Below are positions 32,812 through 45,200 of a stretch of DNA of 64,000 bases, piece after piece. A program made the translations under genes and the position numbers. Numbering within the stretch: position 1 is the stretch's first letter; every line of letters begins with the position of its first letter. The DNA comes from Flaveria trinervia (taxonomy: Eukaryota > Streptophyta > Magnoliopsida > Asterales > Asteraceae), in assembly GCA_025506515.1 (NCBI GenBank), contig CM046443.1, positions 40,656,331-40,720,330 on the forward strand, given 5' to 3'. A model generated the notes under the pieces. The model was given only the letters and a program-made list of their open reading frames with translations, was not told where the DNA came from and made no database searches.

Positions 32812-35580
32812 ATGAGCTCATTAGCCCTACGGCGTTAAACCATCACTCTGAGTCTCAACACTCAAGTGATCAACCTTCAGGGGACAGTTACCATCCCCAG
32901 CCTATAGATCTAAACCAACCCATTCCCAACCTTGAGTTCTATACTAATGAAGATATAGGTTTCAGTGAGTATAATGAATCTCTCTTCTTTCCCTCTACTC
33001 AAAGAGATATGAGTACTTTTGAGTCTCCTACATCTATCCCACATCAGTCACCTACAACTAAGGTGGACACTCCTGAACCTGTTCAAGATGTCCATATGGA
33101 AGAGGCTCTCACTTTTGAAAGTGATTACATCATTAAGACCTCAACCATGGCAACTCAACCCACTGACATCTCAATTGAGGTTGCCAGTGAGAAGAGGAAA
33201 TCCAGTAGCCAAGAATTAGAACTGGTCATGAGAGAAAGGACTCTGGTCCAATCTTCTCTACCCCTAGTGATTCTTCTAGTGAAGATGAGGGGGATCTGAG
33301 ACTAAAAGTGCAAAAACTGTCTAAAACATGCACTTACCTAGTCTCAAAGGTCAGTCACCTTGAATCTTAGGTGACTACCTTACAAAACAGGATCAATGAT
33401 CAGCAACTTGAGATTCATATCATAAGGAAAAACTAGCTGCGAGACCCTTAAGGAGAGCTCAACCAGGAACACAAGAACCTATGGATATGATTGACCTATC
33501 CTCCAACTCACCTATGCAAGTGGGTGATGCTACCAAAAAGGGGAGAAAGTCATTACAGCCACAGAACTTGGGAGTTCCTCTGAGAGAATGGACATTGAGG
33601 ACTCACCATCCTCACTTGCAACCTCATCTAGTTCACATTGATGTGGACTACACAGACTCCTTCATACAGAGTCTGTTTGAGGATAGGATTCCAAGGGCTA
33701 TGTCACTTTCACCATCCTTCAATCACATCATTGGGTGGAGGTATGACAACAACAGGAAGGCCCTCATCATCATAAGAGTTCAAGGACAACAAGAAGTCTT
33801 TAATTTTCAGAACTTGGACTACTATGAAGGTCTGGATCTAGTCAACATGCCACTTGTCAACCTAAGCCAATCAAGACAAGCTGACAGACTGACTAAAAGA
33901 ATCCAAGACAGGATCATTGCAGAGTTTAGCCTAAGAAGGAGACTAAGGCAATCAGGCAATGTCATCGGTCAACTGGATGTTGAGGCAGACCCTAAGATTA
34001 GCTTCATAGGGGAAACCTTGACTGAAGGCCCAGTGACAGAACCTGAGAGCCCTGTCTCATCATCTCCAACTGCTGCAGAGATCCATATTCTTTCTGAGAC
34101 ACCTGCTAGTGAAGGTGCTTCTCAACCTCTCTCTGGCCTGAGCTCAGATGCTGCAACGAGCAATGAAGGCCAAAGCTCTCTCCACCCTGACTCACAAAGG
34201 TCTGTGAGTGACAAAGGGAAAAGAAAGATGACATCTGAGAAGATTGAGGAGGAGGAGAGAGAGAGAGGAAAAGGAGGCTAAGGGGAGAAAATTCCTCTAC
34301 TGAGTCTCCAAGACTCATGGAGTCTGCAATCAGGGCTGCCCCCAGACCAGATACTCAGAATGATGAGTTAAGGGCAGTCAGGATTAACTATCTGCAGACT
34401 AGGAACTATGACATAGATAATATCATCTCTCTCCCCTTAGATGAATTGAATGAGCTGGTTAATCTGGAAAAGTCAAGAGAGAAGAAGGAGGCAGAAGATG
34501 CAGAACTCCTAGTACAAGTCAAAGAAGAGAGAAGAAGAAAAAGATTGTACAAAGGTATGTCTACCCTCTCACCAGTTTAAGAAAGTCCTGAACAAGAGGA
34601 TGTGGTTCAACAAGAACCTCAGGTAGATAAGGAAGAAGACAGAATCAAGATGATCAACTACCTGAGTGCCACATGCCTCTATCAGGCAAATGCACTCCTT
34701 CCCTTACCTTATGACTATATTAAGTTTGAGTACTTAAAACAACTTGAGCTTGAGTTAGTAAAGGAAAGAAAAGCAACAAAGAAGAAGCTGAGGGAAGAAG
34801 CTGCAAAATCAAGAGCCATCATCCAAAAGAGCATGAAGAAGTCTGTTGATAGGTAGAGGATGATGAGCTTCTTGAAGCTGTATGGATTCTCCGGAAGGAG
34901 ACTTGGACCCATGTCTCTATCCACTATGGATGAACATATCAGGGTAATCATGCAGAAGATTAAGAGTGGAGAGCTCACTGACTACACTCCACTCCAAGTC
35001 AGGCCCCACCTGAAGTGGAGGTTAAGGTTGAACAACCAGACACAACACAACCTGGACCTCCTACTAATGCTCAGCAAGCTTCATCTTCTGATCCACAGCA
35101 GGGTCAACCTCCCTCTCCATCTGAACCTGAGAGAGAGGAAGTCCCAATTGAGAAAGACAATGAAGATCAATCTGGTGTTGTAGGCCAGTCTTCTCAGTTA
35201 AAATTTGGAAAGAGAAAGAAGAGGATGGCTTCTAAACCAAGGTCTAAGAAGAAGAAGAAGCTTGCATCCCCTTATGAACCTTAGTATGAATCTGAACAGA
35301 CTGAGGATGTGCGGCCAAAGGATGCTTAATCAACTCCAACTTCAGTAGCTCCTCTAGCATCAGGAAGATCCATCTTGTCTTGGACATACACCACAAATCC
35401 AGAAAGGTGGCATGTTATTAGAGATCAAGGCATTGAAGACACCTATACATGGCAAGATATGTTTCAGTTGCCTCTGCATGACCTCTTTGACATGAGAAGA
35501 CACTTTGACAGCCTGAAGGATCCTGATCATCTTATGAAGAAAGGAATGGTGATCATCCTAATGAGTACTGTTAATATCTG
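32812..35580 (+). pseudogene. Extra 3' ORF region of element E (function unknown)
   Basis: Between pol and the right LTR lie seven frame pieces (33009-33299, 33481-34281, 34317-34580, 34602-34856, 34860-35183 with an overlapping frame, and 35375-35583) that look like one long gene broken by stops and indels. Recognisable parts are a low-complexity Ser/Pro/Glu region, a compact segment with HIDVDYTDSFIQSLFEDR and LDYYEGLDLVNMPLVNL, Lys/Glu-rich coiled-coil-like stretches (REKKEAEDAELL), and a final WTYTTNPERWHVIRDQGI. Sireviruses are known to carry an additional ORF here, sometimes called envelope-like. I see no convincing signal peptide or membrane segment, so I do not assign a role. Confidence 0.65.
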
Positions 35581-35610
35581 AAGTTTTCTAAGTGTTTTGG
35601 TAGCATCAGC

Positions 35611-35622
35611 CTAGGGGGAGTT
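35611..35622 (+). other. Polypurine tract of element E
   Basis: ctagggggagtt lies directly before TGTAGAG, the start of the right LTR, as required for second-strand priming. An identical copy occurs before the left LTR. Confidence 0.85.
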
Positions 35623-36422
35623 TGTAGAGTCTAATGAAGAGGTTGATACAACCTAAACATCTTTAGTTTTTCCTGCATGCTGCACAAGTGCATTGAAGTA
35701 GAATGCTTTAGAGGTTTCACATGTGCAACAGAAATACTCTTAGTGTGAAATCTTCCGAAGCCAAGACCAAAATCTTCCGAAGCCAAAGATGAAGTCTTCT
35801 GAAGCCTTAGAGACAATGTCTTTCGAAGCTTCAAGTTCATGAAGACAGATTTCTTCCAAAGACTTTTAGTAACATGCTTTATCTGATGTACTGTTCCATA
35901 AAGCTGGACACCTTTCCGCTGCAACTCTGCAAGTCACCAACTAACATGGTTTGGTGAAAAGGTCGATGTTTTTGGTAACTATACATTGAGGTCTTGAGTT
36001 TGTAACTTTCTACTTTATGTACTTTATCTTTTTTTTGTAATAGATAAGGATGTGAGCTATGGCATGTCATAGTCACAAGTCAAAAGGCAATCTGCCTTTT
36101 GACTCTACAATTAATTTTGTGTGTGTCTAGTCAATTGTACCAGCTGGCTTTCAAAGTATAGCCGGCTGTAGGATGCTGTATAAGTATCTCATGTTCTTGT
36201 ATATTTCGAATATGCTTTTATAACACTTGTAATAGAACATAGAGAAGGCAATATACTGCATTCTTGAAAACCAAATACTTGTGTTCTTTGTGTTCTGTCT
36301 CTTATATTACTTGTGTTCTTAGTATCACTACTTGGTTAATCCAGTTTACTGTTTGATCTAAGTTTAGTTATCTCCTCTTTGTGTTGTTGTGTAGTAACTT
36401 ATACCCTTCCAACGATCCTGCA
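35623..36422 (+). repeat. Right LTR of element E
   Basis: This 800-bp LTR ends CAACGATCCTGCA and is followed by D integrase sequence (gacaccagcacaccatgac). It pairs with 25603-26397, carrying the same CTTCCGAAG array (35750-35835) and TATA-like box. Differences from the left LTR are mainly transitions. Confidence 0.87.
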
Positions 36423-37024
36423 GACACCAGCACACCATGACGAGTTATAATCTCCTTGAGGAACAGGTCAGCCAACCTATCGGATGAATATGTCTCACGG
36501 ATCGGTAGGAAGTGAGCACTCTTCGTCAAGCGGTCAACAATCACCCATATGGCATCATAACCCTTCGGAGTACGTGGCAGCTTCGTAATGAAATCCATGG
36601 TGATGTGCTCCCACTTCCATTCCGGTATATCCAAAGGTTGGATCTTCCCATACGCCTTTTGATGTTCCGCCACGTCACGCTTCATACCCGGCCACCAATA
36701 ATCCTTCTTCATGTCTTGGTACATCTTTGTGGCACCGGGATGGATAGAGTATCGGGTCTTGTGAGCTTCGTCCATAATCTTCACACGTAGATTCCCGAAA
36801 CGAGGAATCCACACCCGTCCAAATCGAGTTTTAACACCAAGCGTTTTTTCACTCAATTCCCTAACCAGAACTCTCATTCTTTCAGAGTTTAGATGATCTT
36901 CTTTTAATGCCTCATCCTGAAACTCCATGACTTGCTTCATTACATCAGAGGTCATGATTAGTTGGTATGCTTTCACCCGAATTGGCCCGAGCCTCTCCTT
37001 CCGGCTAAGAGCATTAGCCACCAC
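36423..37024 (-). pseudogene. Integrase of element D (5' half only)
   Basis: The frame reads from DALSRKERLG-like sequence through EAHKTRYSIHPGATKMYQDM, KKDYWWPGMKRDVAEHQKAY and HITMDFITKLP (first catalytic Asp near 36595) to VDRLTKSAHFLPIRE. It ends at RHGVLV, where element E begins. The Cys pair expected between KRDVA and EHQK is missing through an in-frame deletion. The second Asp, catalytic Glu, C-terminus and chromodomain are lost. Confidence 0.88.
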
Positions 37025-38208
37025 GTTAGCTTTGCCCGGATGGTAATGGATCTCACAATCATAATCCTTTATGAGCTCCTACCATCGTCTCTGCCTCATA
37101 TTCAGGTCCTTCTACTCAAAGAAGTACTTTAAGCTCTTGTGGTTGGTGAAGATGGTGCACTTTGTTCCATACAAATAGTGCCTCCAATCTTTAGTGCAAA
37201 GACCACAGCCGCTAGTTCCAAGTCATGAGTAGGGTAGTTGACCTCATGAACCTTCAGCTGTCGGGATGCGTAAGCTATAATTTTTCCTCTTTGCATTAAC
37301 ACACACCCCAACCCCGAGTAAGAAGCGTCTGAATACACCACCAAATCTTCGCTTCCATCGGGTAACGACAAGATAGGAGCTTGAGTCAGCCTCGCCTTCA
37401 ATTCCTCGAATGCCTTCTCCTGAGCCTAACCCCATACATACTTTACATCCTTCTGGGTCAACTTAGTCAGTGGAGAAGCAATCTTAGAGAATTCTTGGAT
37501 AAATCTCCTATAGTAGCCCGCCAAACCCAAGAAACTACGAATCTCGGATGGCGTCTTTGGAGACTTCCATTGCATCACTGCCTCTACCTTAGTCGGGTCC
37601 ACCATAATCCCATCGGGATTCACCACATGACCCAAGAACTGAACTTCGCGTAACCAAAACGCGCACTTGGAGAATTTTGCATACAACTTCTCCCTTCTTA
37701 ACGTCTCCAAAACCTCCTAAATGTGGCCGGCATGCTCAATCTCACTCTTTGAATAAATCAGGATATCATCAATAAACACAAGCACTGATTTATCTAACAT
37801 TGGCCGACACACTCGATTCATCATATCCATAAAAGCAGCTGGCGCATTGGTCAAACCAAACGACATAACGAGGAACTCATAGTGACCGTAGCGTGTGCGA
37901 AAAGCTGTTTTAGGAATGTCCTGCTCCTTCACTTTCAGCTGATGGTAACCAGATCGAAGATCTATCCTCGAAAACCAACTGGCACCTTGGAGCTGGTCAA
38001 ACAGATCGTCTATTCTTGGTAGGGGGTATCGGTTTTTCACTGTCAACTTGTTTAGCTCTCGATAGTCAATACACATCCTTATACTACCATCTTTCTTCTT
38101 CACAAATAATACCGGAGCACCCCATGGAGAGATACTCGATCTAATGAACCCCTTATCCAGCAGTTCTTGCAACTGCTCCATTAACTCTTTCATCTCAGTC
38201 TGAGCCAA
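37025..38208 (-). pseudogene. RT and RNase H of element D
   Basis: RT is an intact stretch of 164 codons with ISPWGAPVLFVKKKDGSIRM, CIDYRELNKL, FSRIDLRSGYHQ (catalytic Asp near 37962) and VFIDDILIY (FIDD at 37765-37776). Beyond a stop near 37716 it continues with FSKCAFWLREVQFLGHVV. RNase H has SDASYSGLGCVLMQRG. Breaks lie near 37190 (frameshift) and 37090, where RRWLEL reads RRW-stop-EL. Active-site residues seen are unchanged. Confidence 0.9.
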
Positions 38209-38828
38209 CCGGTACGGTGCCTTGGCAACGGGTTGAGCACGGGTATGAAGTCAATTTGGAACTCAACCTCGCGATCTGGTGGCACACCGAGTAAGTCTTC
38301 CAGGAATATGTCCGGAAAGTCGCGTACCACTGGTACTTCGGATAATTGCGGTACTGACGCATCCACATCTTTTATGTATGCCAAGTAGGCACTACATCCG
38401 CGTCTAATGCACTTTCCCGCCACCGCCATCGAAATCACCCTTGGGATTGTTGTGACGCGATCACCATAAACCGTCACCTCATTTCCGTCAGGCGTTGTCA
38501 ATAGGATCATCTTCTTGTGACACATGATGTTTGGCTCATAGGTTGCTAACCAGACCATCCCTAGTACTACATCAAATCCACCCAGGGGTATCATGTGTAA
38601 CCTAGCAGCAAACCTACGGCCTTCTAGTTCTATGGCACAGTCCTCTATCACCTCAGTAATTCTAGTGGACTTACCAATAGCAGTTTCTACATTGAATGGC
38701 GCACCAATACATCTACTCTTATTGGGAAACTTAGGACCAAAGGCAAAAGAAATGAAACTCCTACTAGCACCAGAATCAAACAACACAGATGCAAGAGTTT
38801 GGTTTACTAGAAACATACCTGACACCAC
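38209..38828 (-). pseudogene. Aspartic protease of element D
   Basis: The frame at 38190-38828 shows GMFLVNQTLASVLF and DSGASRSFIS, the catalytic Asp codon lying at 38775-38777. GGFDVVLGMVWLATYE follows, where the usual VDWL is changed to VWL with a missing Asp. It passes into the RT lead-in EVEFQIDFIPV, where a frameshift joins the RT frame that overlaps at 38190-38208. Confidence 0.87.
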
Positions 38829-40124
38829 GTCGGATCTGTCCTAGCCTCCTCCCGAGTCATCGTGAAAGCTCGGGTGCTTGCCTTCTGCCCTTCTCCTCCG
38901 GCCTTCTTCACCCCGGAATTCTCGGCCCTTGGCTTCTTACACTCCCTACTCATGTGACCACTTCCCCCACAGTTGAAATACTTCACACCTCTACAGTCTC
39001 TAGCCATATGACTAGGCTTCCCACACTTGAAACAAATATTCGACCCCCAACTACACTCGCCACCGTGCTCCTTCCCGCACTTGCCACACTTCTCCAACCC
39101 AGCACCAGCTATGACCACACGTCGGTCACCTACCCTCGCCACCTTATTGTTTGGAGTGGCTCTACCATGTCCAAACCGTTTCCCATTCCAGTTTCTCCCA
39201 TCCTTACTCGTCTTCTTCTCCTCGGCCACTACCACCTCACGACCATCATATAGTCTACCAGCCCAAATCAACCACCAACCTAAAAGTGCTCGGCCGGGCG
39301 GCGATCATATGCCTACGGATATCCACTGGCAGTGCCTGGATATATCTCTTAATCTTTCGTGACAGTGGTGTCACCTGATCGGGCACCAGTCGTGCCATTT
39401 CATTGAACTTTGTGGTGTACTCTTGGTGTGTCATAGTTCCCGCCTCTAGTTGCAGAAACTCTCTCTCGACCTTTTCCATTTCCCGGTGAGGACAAAACTC
39501 CTCGATCACCAACTTCTTCAACTCTGACCATCTCATTCTCCCGATCGCCCGACTACCCTCGGCTTGGACTATATTGTCCCACCAGCACAGAGCCGTGTCT
39601 ACGAATGAGTGGGTAGCGAACTTAACCTTCTAGTCTTCTCGGCACTCGCTGATATCAAGTACCGCCTCCATTCCCCTCACCCACCGGTGAGCAGCAGCGG
39701 CAGTGCCGTTTCCATTGAAAATAGGGGGTTTGCATCTCATAAACACCCCGTAGTTGCAGCCTCGGGTCACCTCCGGCACATGCTCTTCTTCCTCGTCCTC
39801 ATCATCGAACGGGACCGTCTCAGTCTCGGGCTGTCTTCTTTCGCCCGTAGGTCCGCTCCTTTCCTTTCTCTCTCCCTCTCTAACTGCCTTTATCACTTCG
39901 GTCACCACAGATGGTAGGATCGTCTGCATGACTTGATGCACATCTTCCACAACCGCCTCCTTCACTAAGGCACTTAGGTTAGCACTCTCATATCCGCCCT
40001 CCGGATGAGGGGTTTCTGGTTCTTCATGAACCACTTTCTTGACTTTGGGTCTCCCCCTCTTGGGTCGCGGTTCAGCACCATGACCTCCACCACGAGAGGC
40101 CTTCGAAGATCTACCCCCAGCCAT
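38829..40124 (-). pseudogene. gag of element D
   Basis: Starts MAGGRSSKASRGGGHGAEPR at 40124. The capsid part has IEEFCPHREMEKVEREFLQL and LSRKIKRYIQAL, and the nucleocapsid has three knuckle-like motifs: CGKCGKEHGGEC, CFKCGKPSHMARDC (38993-39034) and YFNCGGSGHMSREC, in which the first Cys has become Tyr. Stops near 39629 and frame changes near 39255 split the gene in three. It is the better preserved of the two gypsy gags here. Confidence 0.87.
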
Positions 40125-40473
40125 CTACTAACACACTGAAAGATTCAAACACCAACACGGTCATTCAAGGGAATAGCTCAGTTCCTGTCAAGTATAGTAA
40201 GTCCCTAATTACAGTGGCCAGTTGTGATTAGCCACTTACTTTACTCTTCATACCCCGAGCATTACCTGTCCTGACTACATTAGTATTTAAATCTACATAC
40301 AACACATAACCACATACCATGCGCACATAAACCAGTTAACATTACGAAAATACCTGATAGCACGCAGCTACTCAGATTGGCATCCCATACCATTCCGTCC
40401 ATTCTCAGTTTAAGTTAAGCTTTATTTTGAAAATTTTACCCATTTCACTTAAACTTTGGCTCTAATACCAACT
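40125..40473 (-). other. Leader and primer-binding site of element D
   Basis: Non-coding leader. The PBS is ggctctaatacca at 40458-40470 on the plus strand, one base different from B's site (G to A). No other feature is seen. Confidence 0.8.
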
Positions 40474-41260
40474 TGTAAGGCCCTGTTCCCGAGACGCTTA
40501 CAGCTGGTGATTCATCGCACGTAAAACATATTTTGCATTTATTCATCAAAACATTGCAGCGGTAAACATAAAACAAATGGCATTTCATTTCATTCTAAAA
40601 ACTTTTGCAAAATAATGCATCGTTTGTTGGTTACAAAATTACATTGTTGTATTACATCACAAAAGCCTTAATTAAATGGATGCCATCCAAAAGAGCTGAG
40701 TAACCGCCTCATGCCATCCTCAGCAACGTTTACCTGCTAACTGAAAACGTATAAAAGTAAGCGTCGCTGAGTGAGTTCTAGTTTTACAATAAAACATACA
40801 TAAATCGTTATTTATTTCTTTACAGAGTCCATACTATACGTTTCATTCGTTCGTGGTCATACATCATACGTACATACAGATAATACATTATTATTTTCAA
40901 TTACGTTTGTTACCTTCGTTCATTCGCTACATCTTATGCCATGTACATTACCCCGAACATTGTGCACGAAGCTGGTTACTAGGCCTGAGGTCTTTTATAG
41001 ACCCCGAACATTATGCACGAAGCTGACTCCAGTACCTAGAGCAAGTACATTCACCATTCATCTTTTCTTTTCATTACGGATAATGTCATATGCTATACCC
41101 GAACATTATGCACGAAGCTGGTTACTGGGCCTGAGTTCTATCATAGACCCCGAACATTGTGCATGAAGCTGACTCCAGTACCTAGGGCAAGCGTCAAGGA
41201 TCCCATACATATGGTCAATCACAAGGATTGGACCCCAGTGTGCATCCTTCTGGGGTAGCT
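40474..41260 (-). repeat. 5' LTR of element D (interrupted by F)
   Basis: From tgtaaggccctgttcccgag it follows the left LTR 23391 onward closely, including the duplicated gaacattgtgcacgaagctg segment (40951-41170). It breaks at ggggtagct, where D's other LTR continues aacccgcacacag. Element F begins at the break; the rest should lie right of the window. Confidence 0.88.
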
Positions 41261-42051
41261 TGTTAGGATCAGCGATCTAAGTTTGATTGATTAGAGTAGA
41301 TTGCAGCGGAATACGATCAATGAATTAACATTTTGCAAGAACACAATTGATATTCAATGGAATAGTGCACGGTTATAGAAAGAGAGAGAATTCTACAAAA
41401 GGAATATTTTCATTCATATGCTTTCGTGGTGGCTTAAAGTCACATGTTACAACTAGGTCAACATCCCTTATATAGGAGATGTGACGTCTGCTGATGTCAC
41501 TTGATAGTGACATCTAACAGAATTATTCAAACTACTGAATCTATGCAAACTACTGAGAATGTTCTCAACTACTGATTACATCTCAGAGAATGCTAAGTAC
41601 AAAAACATAAAAACTACTGAACTAAAACTACTGAAACGTAAATTACAAGTACTAAAAGGAAACCATCACAACTACTGAAGTTAATAACTTCAGTTGTTGT
41701 GACAACTACTGAAGTTAATAACTTCAGTTGTTATGACAACTACTGAAGTTAATAACTTCAGTTGTTGTGACAACTACTGATCACTTTGGTCTTCAGTCTT
41801 TGTCTTCAGTCTTTGTTCTTCAGACTTTTACTTTCAGACTTTGTCTTCAGCTAATAGCTTCAGACTTTGTCTTCAGTACTTTACTTTCAGACTTTGTCTT
41901 CAGTAGAAGTCTTCAGATCTTGTCTTCAGATTGTCTTCAGACCTTGTAATCAGCTGATGTCTTCAGCTGTTGTGATCTTCATCAGCAGTTGTAATGTCTG
42001 TGGGAGTTAGAGGTTTTTCTGATCAGGCTCATTGGTTCTTTTGGTCCAACA
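41261..42051 (-). repeat. 3' LTR of element F
   Basis: In element sense TGTTGGACCAAAAGAACC to CTGATCCTAACA, 791 bp. Contains CTTCAG-rich sequence (41780-41990), three tandem palindromes (41666-41771) and a TATA box (ccttatataggag near 41466-41477). Confidence 0.9.
41666..41771. repeat. Three tandem near-perfect palindromes in LTR F
   Basis: A 35-36 bp unit, caactactgaagtta followed by ataacttcagttgttgtga, is repeated three times with a single difference. Each unit folds back on itself over about 14 bases with one mismatch. It lies about 190 bp upstream of the TATA box in element sense. Confidence 0.9.
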
Positions 42052-42063
42052 AACTCCCCCTGA
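42052..42063 (-). other. Polypurine tract of element F
   Basis: The plus strand aactccccctga gives TCAGGGGGAGTT in element sense, directly before TGTTGG of the 3' LTR; G has the same tract at 62149-62159. Confidence 0.87.
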
Positions 42064-42255
42064 ACCAATGCAGCCAAAACCTCTAAACTTATTGATGATC
42101 CCACTTATTCTTGGCAGAAACACCCTCTTGATCAGCATCAGAGGTAATCAGTTAAGCACAGGCCGGGAAAAGGTTTCTGATCTTTTGATTGGCTAAGTAT
42201 GGAAGGGAACTCTGTCTTAGGGAAACTGGACACAGAGTCTTGTCCCAACCATGAA

Positions 42256-45200
42256 ACCTAATTCCCATTAATGAGTCTGTAAGACTCACTAGCATAGGCC
42301 TCAAGGAGAACAACTTGTTCCTCCTTGGTGAGTTCTTCTACTTCTCCGTCAAAGAAGAACTCTGGGCCATAATACTCAGACAGGTATCTCACTATCTTCC
42401 CATTCTTTAACTTGACAGTTGTGATCTCTCTGTATGCAAATTCATCAGGGTGAGAGCCTTCAAGCAACAAATGGAGTTCACTCTTCTGAAGATCTTCAAG
42501 TCTTTTGTATAACAGCCCCTTCTTGATCATTTTGTTCTCAATAATAGATTGAGGGGTTGTCTTGGAGTTGTGAGCTCTCTTGAATTCTTCAATGATTTCC
42601 CAGGGTGAGACTACCATGGCCAACATAATTGCAGCATTCAAGGTCTTCTTCACTTGGCCATGATATCTACTTGGTATATTCTTCTTATGAATTCTATAAC
42701 TTACCCTAGGGTCTGGCCAAATCCACACTCTTTCTCTTTGATGTTGAAAAGTATGTCTAAGAGTGTACAGCCTCAAAGCTTGTTTCTTCATTTCTTGAAT
42801 GGATACGGACTGAGGGAAATCCTTGTCAACCATCTTGAGAAACTGCTCATTGTGCTGCTTCCTGTTCTGCTTCTTCAATCTTTACCTTCACCATTTGCAT
42901 TTGCAAGTCAGGTGGAATCACTTGTTGACTTCTGTGCTCAGGTGTTTTAAGTTAAGAACAACAGAGATTGGCAGACTATCTACATCATCATCCTCTTCTT
43001 CATCTTCTTCTACCCTCAACACCCTTCTCCTCCTTCTGGGTGCATCACTGGGTGTGGTTTGAGGTGGTTTTTGAGGTAATGGAGTTGGTTTTGTGGATTG
43101 AGTTGTTAGTGGTTTTGGTTTAAGGATAGGGTTTGTAGGTTTTGGAGTTGGTTGTTTATGAGTTGGAGTTAGGGAAGGCTGATCTATCATTTTTGTGGTA
43201 AGTTTGGCTTTGGAGAGCTTGGCCATATCTGTTCTCTTCCTAACACCTGCGTCATCCAATGCTTCTATAATCAACCCCTTATTGATGCTTCAGAAGAACA
43301 GATTCTTGTGGTTATTGCCAGACTACTGTCTCTGGTCCATGATTTAATCTCAATCAATGATCTTCCCAAGTATTTTTCAATAAATCTGATCATTATCTCC
43401 AACCTTTCCCTATCCATGACACTATAACTAGCCCATCTTCTTGTATTTCCTTAACTTCCAGCCTTCTGATCTCAGTATCTAAAGTGGTTGTATCAAAGCC
43501 CTGTCTAAAGAGTTGGTCTATTATTCTGTCCATGATCTGCTGTGAGGTTCATTAGCTTCTTTAACCTGATCTGCTAAGGATTTCTCTTCAACAGGCTCTT
43601 GTGTTTCAGCACTTTTCTTCCTTTTATAAGTGATCAATTGTTTCTCTTTCTCTAGATCCTTTTTTTTTCTTGTTGTTTCTCTTCAACCACTCTCTTTCTC
43701 TTTCTTTCTTTTACTGCCTTAGACTCCCCCTTTTTGGATGCATTGGGTTTAGGGGTTTGAATGGCAGAAAGTGACTTTTGCACAGCATCATCAACAAGTG
43801 TTTGTAGAGTTGAGGAGATCCTCTCATCAATGGCTTTATGGACAATGTCAGTGATGATGGGAGTGATGAGAGGTAAGGAGTTTGAAAGATAGCAACCATC
43901 TGCTCAGAGAGGTTCTGTCGCTAAGAGTTGGTGCTAAAACCAGGGGTTGGTGGCGTAGTTAAGTACGGTGGCTGAGTGTTTGGGAAACCTTCAAATGAAG
44001 GTGCCATCTGGGGGTTATTAGGGCAGATGGACTTGTATCCTGAGACATGTTGGCTAGCAGTTCTTTTAGTCTACTCACCCCAGCCTCCAGAATGGTGTTA
44101 TGGGCTAAGACATCGAAGAAAAAGCCCAGGTCATCATCAGTATGTGCTGAATCATCTGACCTCCTGATTGAATCAGGATGTACATGCCCTGAATGTAGAT
44201 CAGTATAGGCATGTGCCCCTTGTTCTTGGTACTGGGGAGTTCCTACCTATGGACTTTGTCCTTCATCCGCAGTTGCCTCTGGTGAGGTCTTATATATGGT
44301 ACGAGCTTCATCCTGTTCATTTTCTGAAGCAGTAGAAGTGGCAGCCTGACCAGAAGTTCGAACCTCTGTTTCTATACTTGGAGATTGAAAATGATAACCC
44401 CTGTGATGTGGGTTATCAGCAGCACTTTTGTCCTCCCCCTCAATTGTTGAGGTATGTCCAGTGTGAATTTGTTTCTGGGGAGGGGGTGAGGATGCAACTG
44501 ACTCAGCACTTTAGCAATAATAAGAGTTGGGCTTTGGGGCGGTTGGAGTGGGAGATTGGTCAGAAGCATATTGCACCCAGGGCGAGAGGTTCTCTTCAAT
44601 GGTAACCTTCTCAAATGAGATAGGTTCCAGTAGTATGGCTTCCCCTAGTGTAGTTGCAACAGGATCCTGTAGAGAGGATACCTGTGCGGTTTTGGCAGGT
44701 TGAGTCACTAACATAACTGGGGGGTTAGAGCCAGTATACGTATCCTGTGTTGGTGGTATAGGGGCATCCTCAGGGGACTCATCTCTCTGAGTAGCCTTTT
44801 TGGGCTTTTTGGGGTTGGGTTTGGTGGGGACTTTGGATCTGGAGGAGGAGGCTGTGGGTTCCCTCTGCTTGGGTTTGAGCAGGCGGGCAGCCCCTTTGAG
44901 AGTGGGGTCAGAGTTATGTCTAGAGTATACCTCAGCTAAAACAGCTGGAGCAGGGACTCCAAGACCAACAAGGCCATCAGAATTTAATTGATTTAAATTA
45001 TGGCCATCAGAAACCTGGGATATAATAGCCATCTGTTTGACACAGGTTTCTGAGCCAGATCCTTTAGTTCCATAAACACTATCTCAGAAAAATTTAGATT
45101 TTGTCGTTCAAAGATAGAGTACAATACCTGTTGCCATCGTGAGGACATCTGATCCCATGAAGATGTCTTTGGAGGAAGGCAGACGTTTACCATGTGAAAG

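Larger units (their letters stand above)
25561..36422 (+). mobile_element. Copia element E (Sirevirus-like), plus strand, defective
   Basis: Two near-identical LTRs (25603-26397 and 35623-36422) flank gag, protease, integrase, RT, RNase H and an extra 3' ORF region. The PBS follows the left LTR and a polypurine tract precedes the right LTR. Unusually, the left LTR is also preceded by 42 bases of E's own 3' internal end including its polypurine tract. Flanking D sequences on the two sides are not contiguous with each other. Integrase and RT have catalytic substitutions and gag is fragmented, so it is not autonomous. Confidence 0.88.
23391..41260 (-). mobile_element. Gypsy element D (same family as B), minus strand, interrupted and deleted
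   Basis: D comprises a 3' LTR part (23391-25560), the inserted element E (25561-36422), pol and gag (36423-40124), a leader with PBS, and a 5' LTR part (40474-41260) that is itself cut by element F. LTR ends (TGTAAGGCCC on the plus strand) and the gag start MAGGRSSKAS match element B. The end of the 3' LTR, the polypurine tract, the chromodomain and the second half of integrase are missing at the left border of E. Confidence 0.85.

Noticed and set aside
32812..35580. Calling the extra ORF of E an envelope gene
   Set aside because: Position fits the so-called envelope-like ORF of Sireviruses, but I see no signal peptide, transmembrane helix or cleavage site, so the function is left open.
25553..36428. 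ACACC on both sides of element E as a target-site duplication
   Set aside because: The flanking D sequences come from different parts of the gypsy element, and the left match precedes 42 bases of E internal sequence, not the LTR start. Probably chance.
42654..43062. Plus-strand frames opposite the extra ORF of F
   Set aside because: Antisense to the 206-codon minus-strand frame shared with G; Ser/Leu-rich low-complexity artefact.
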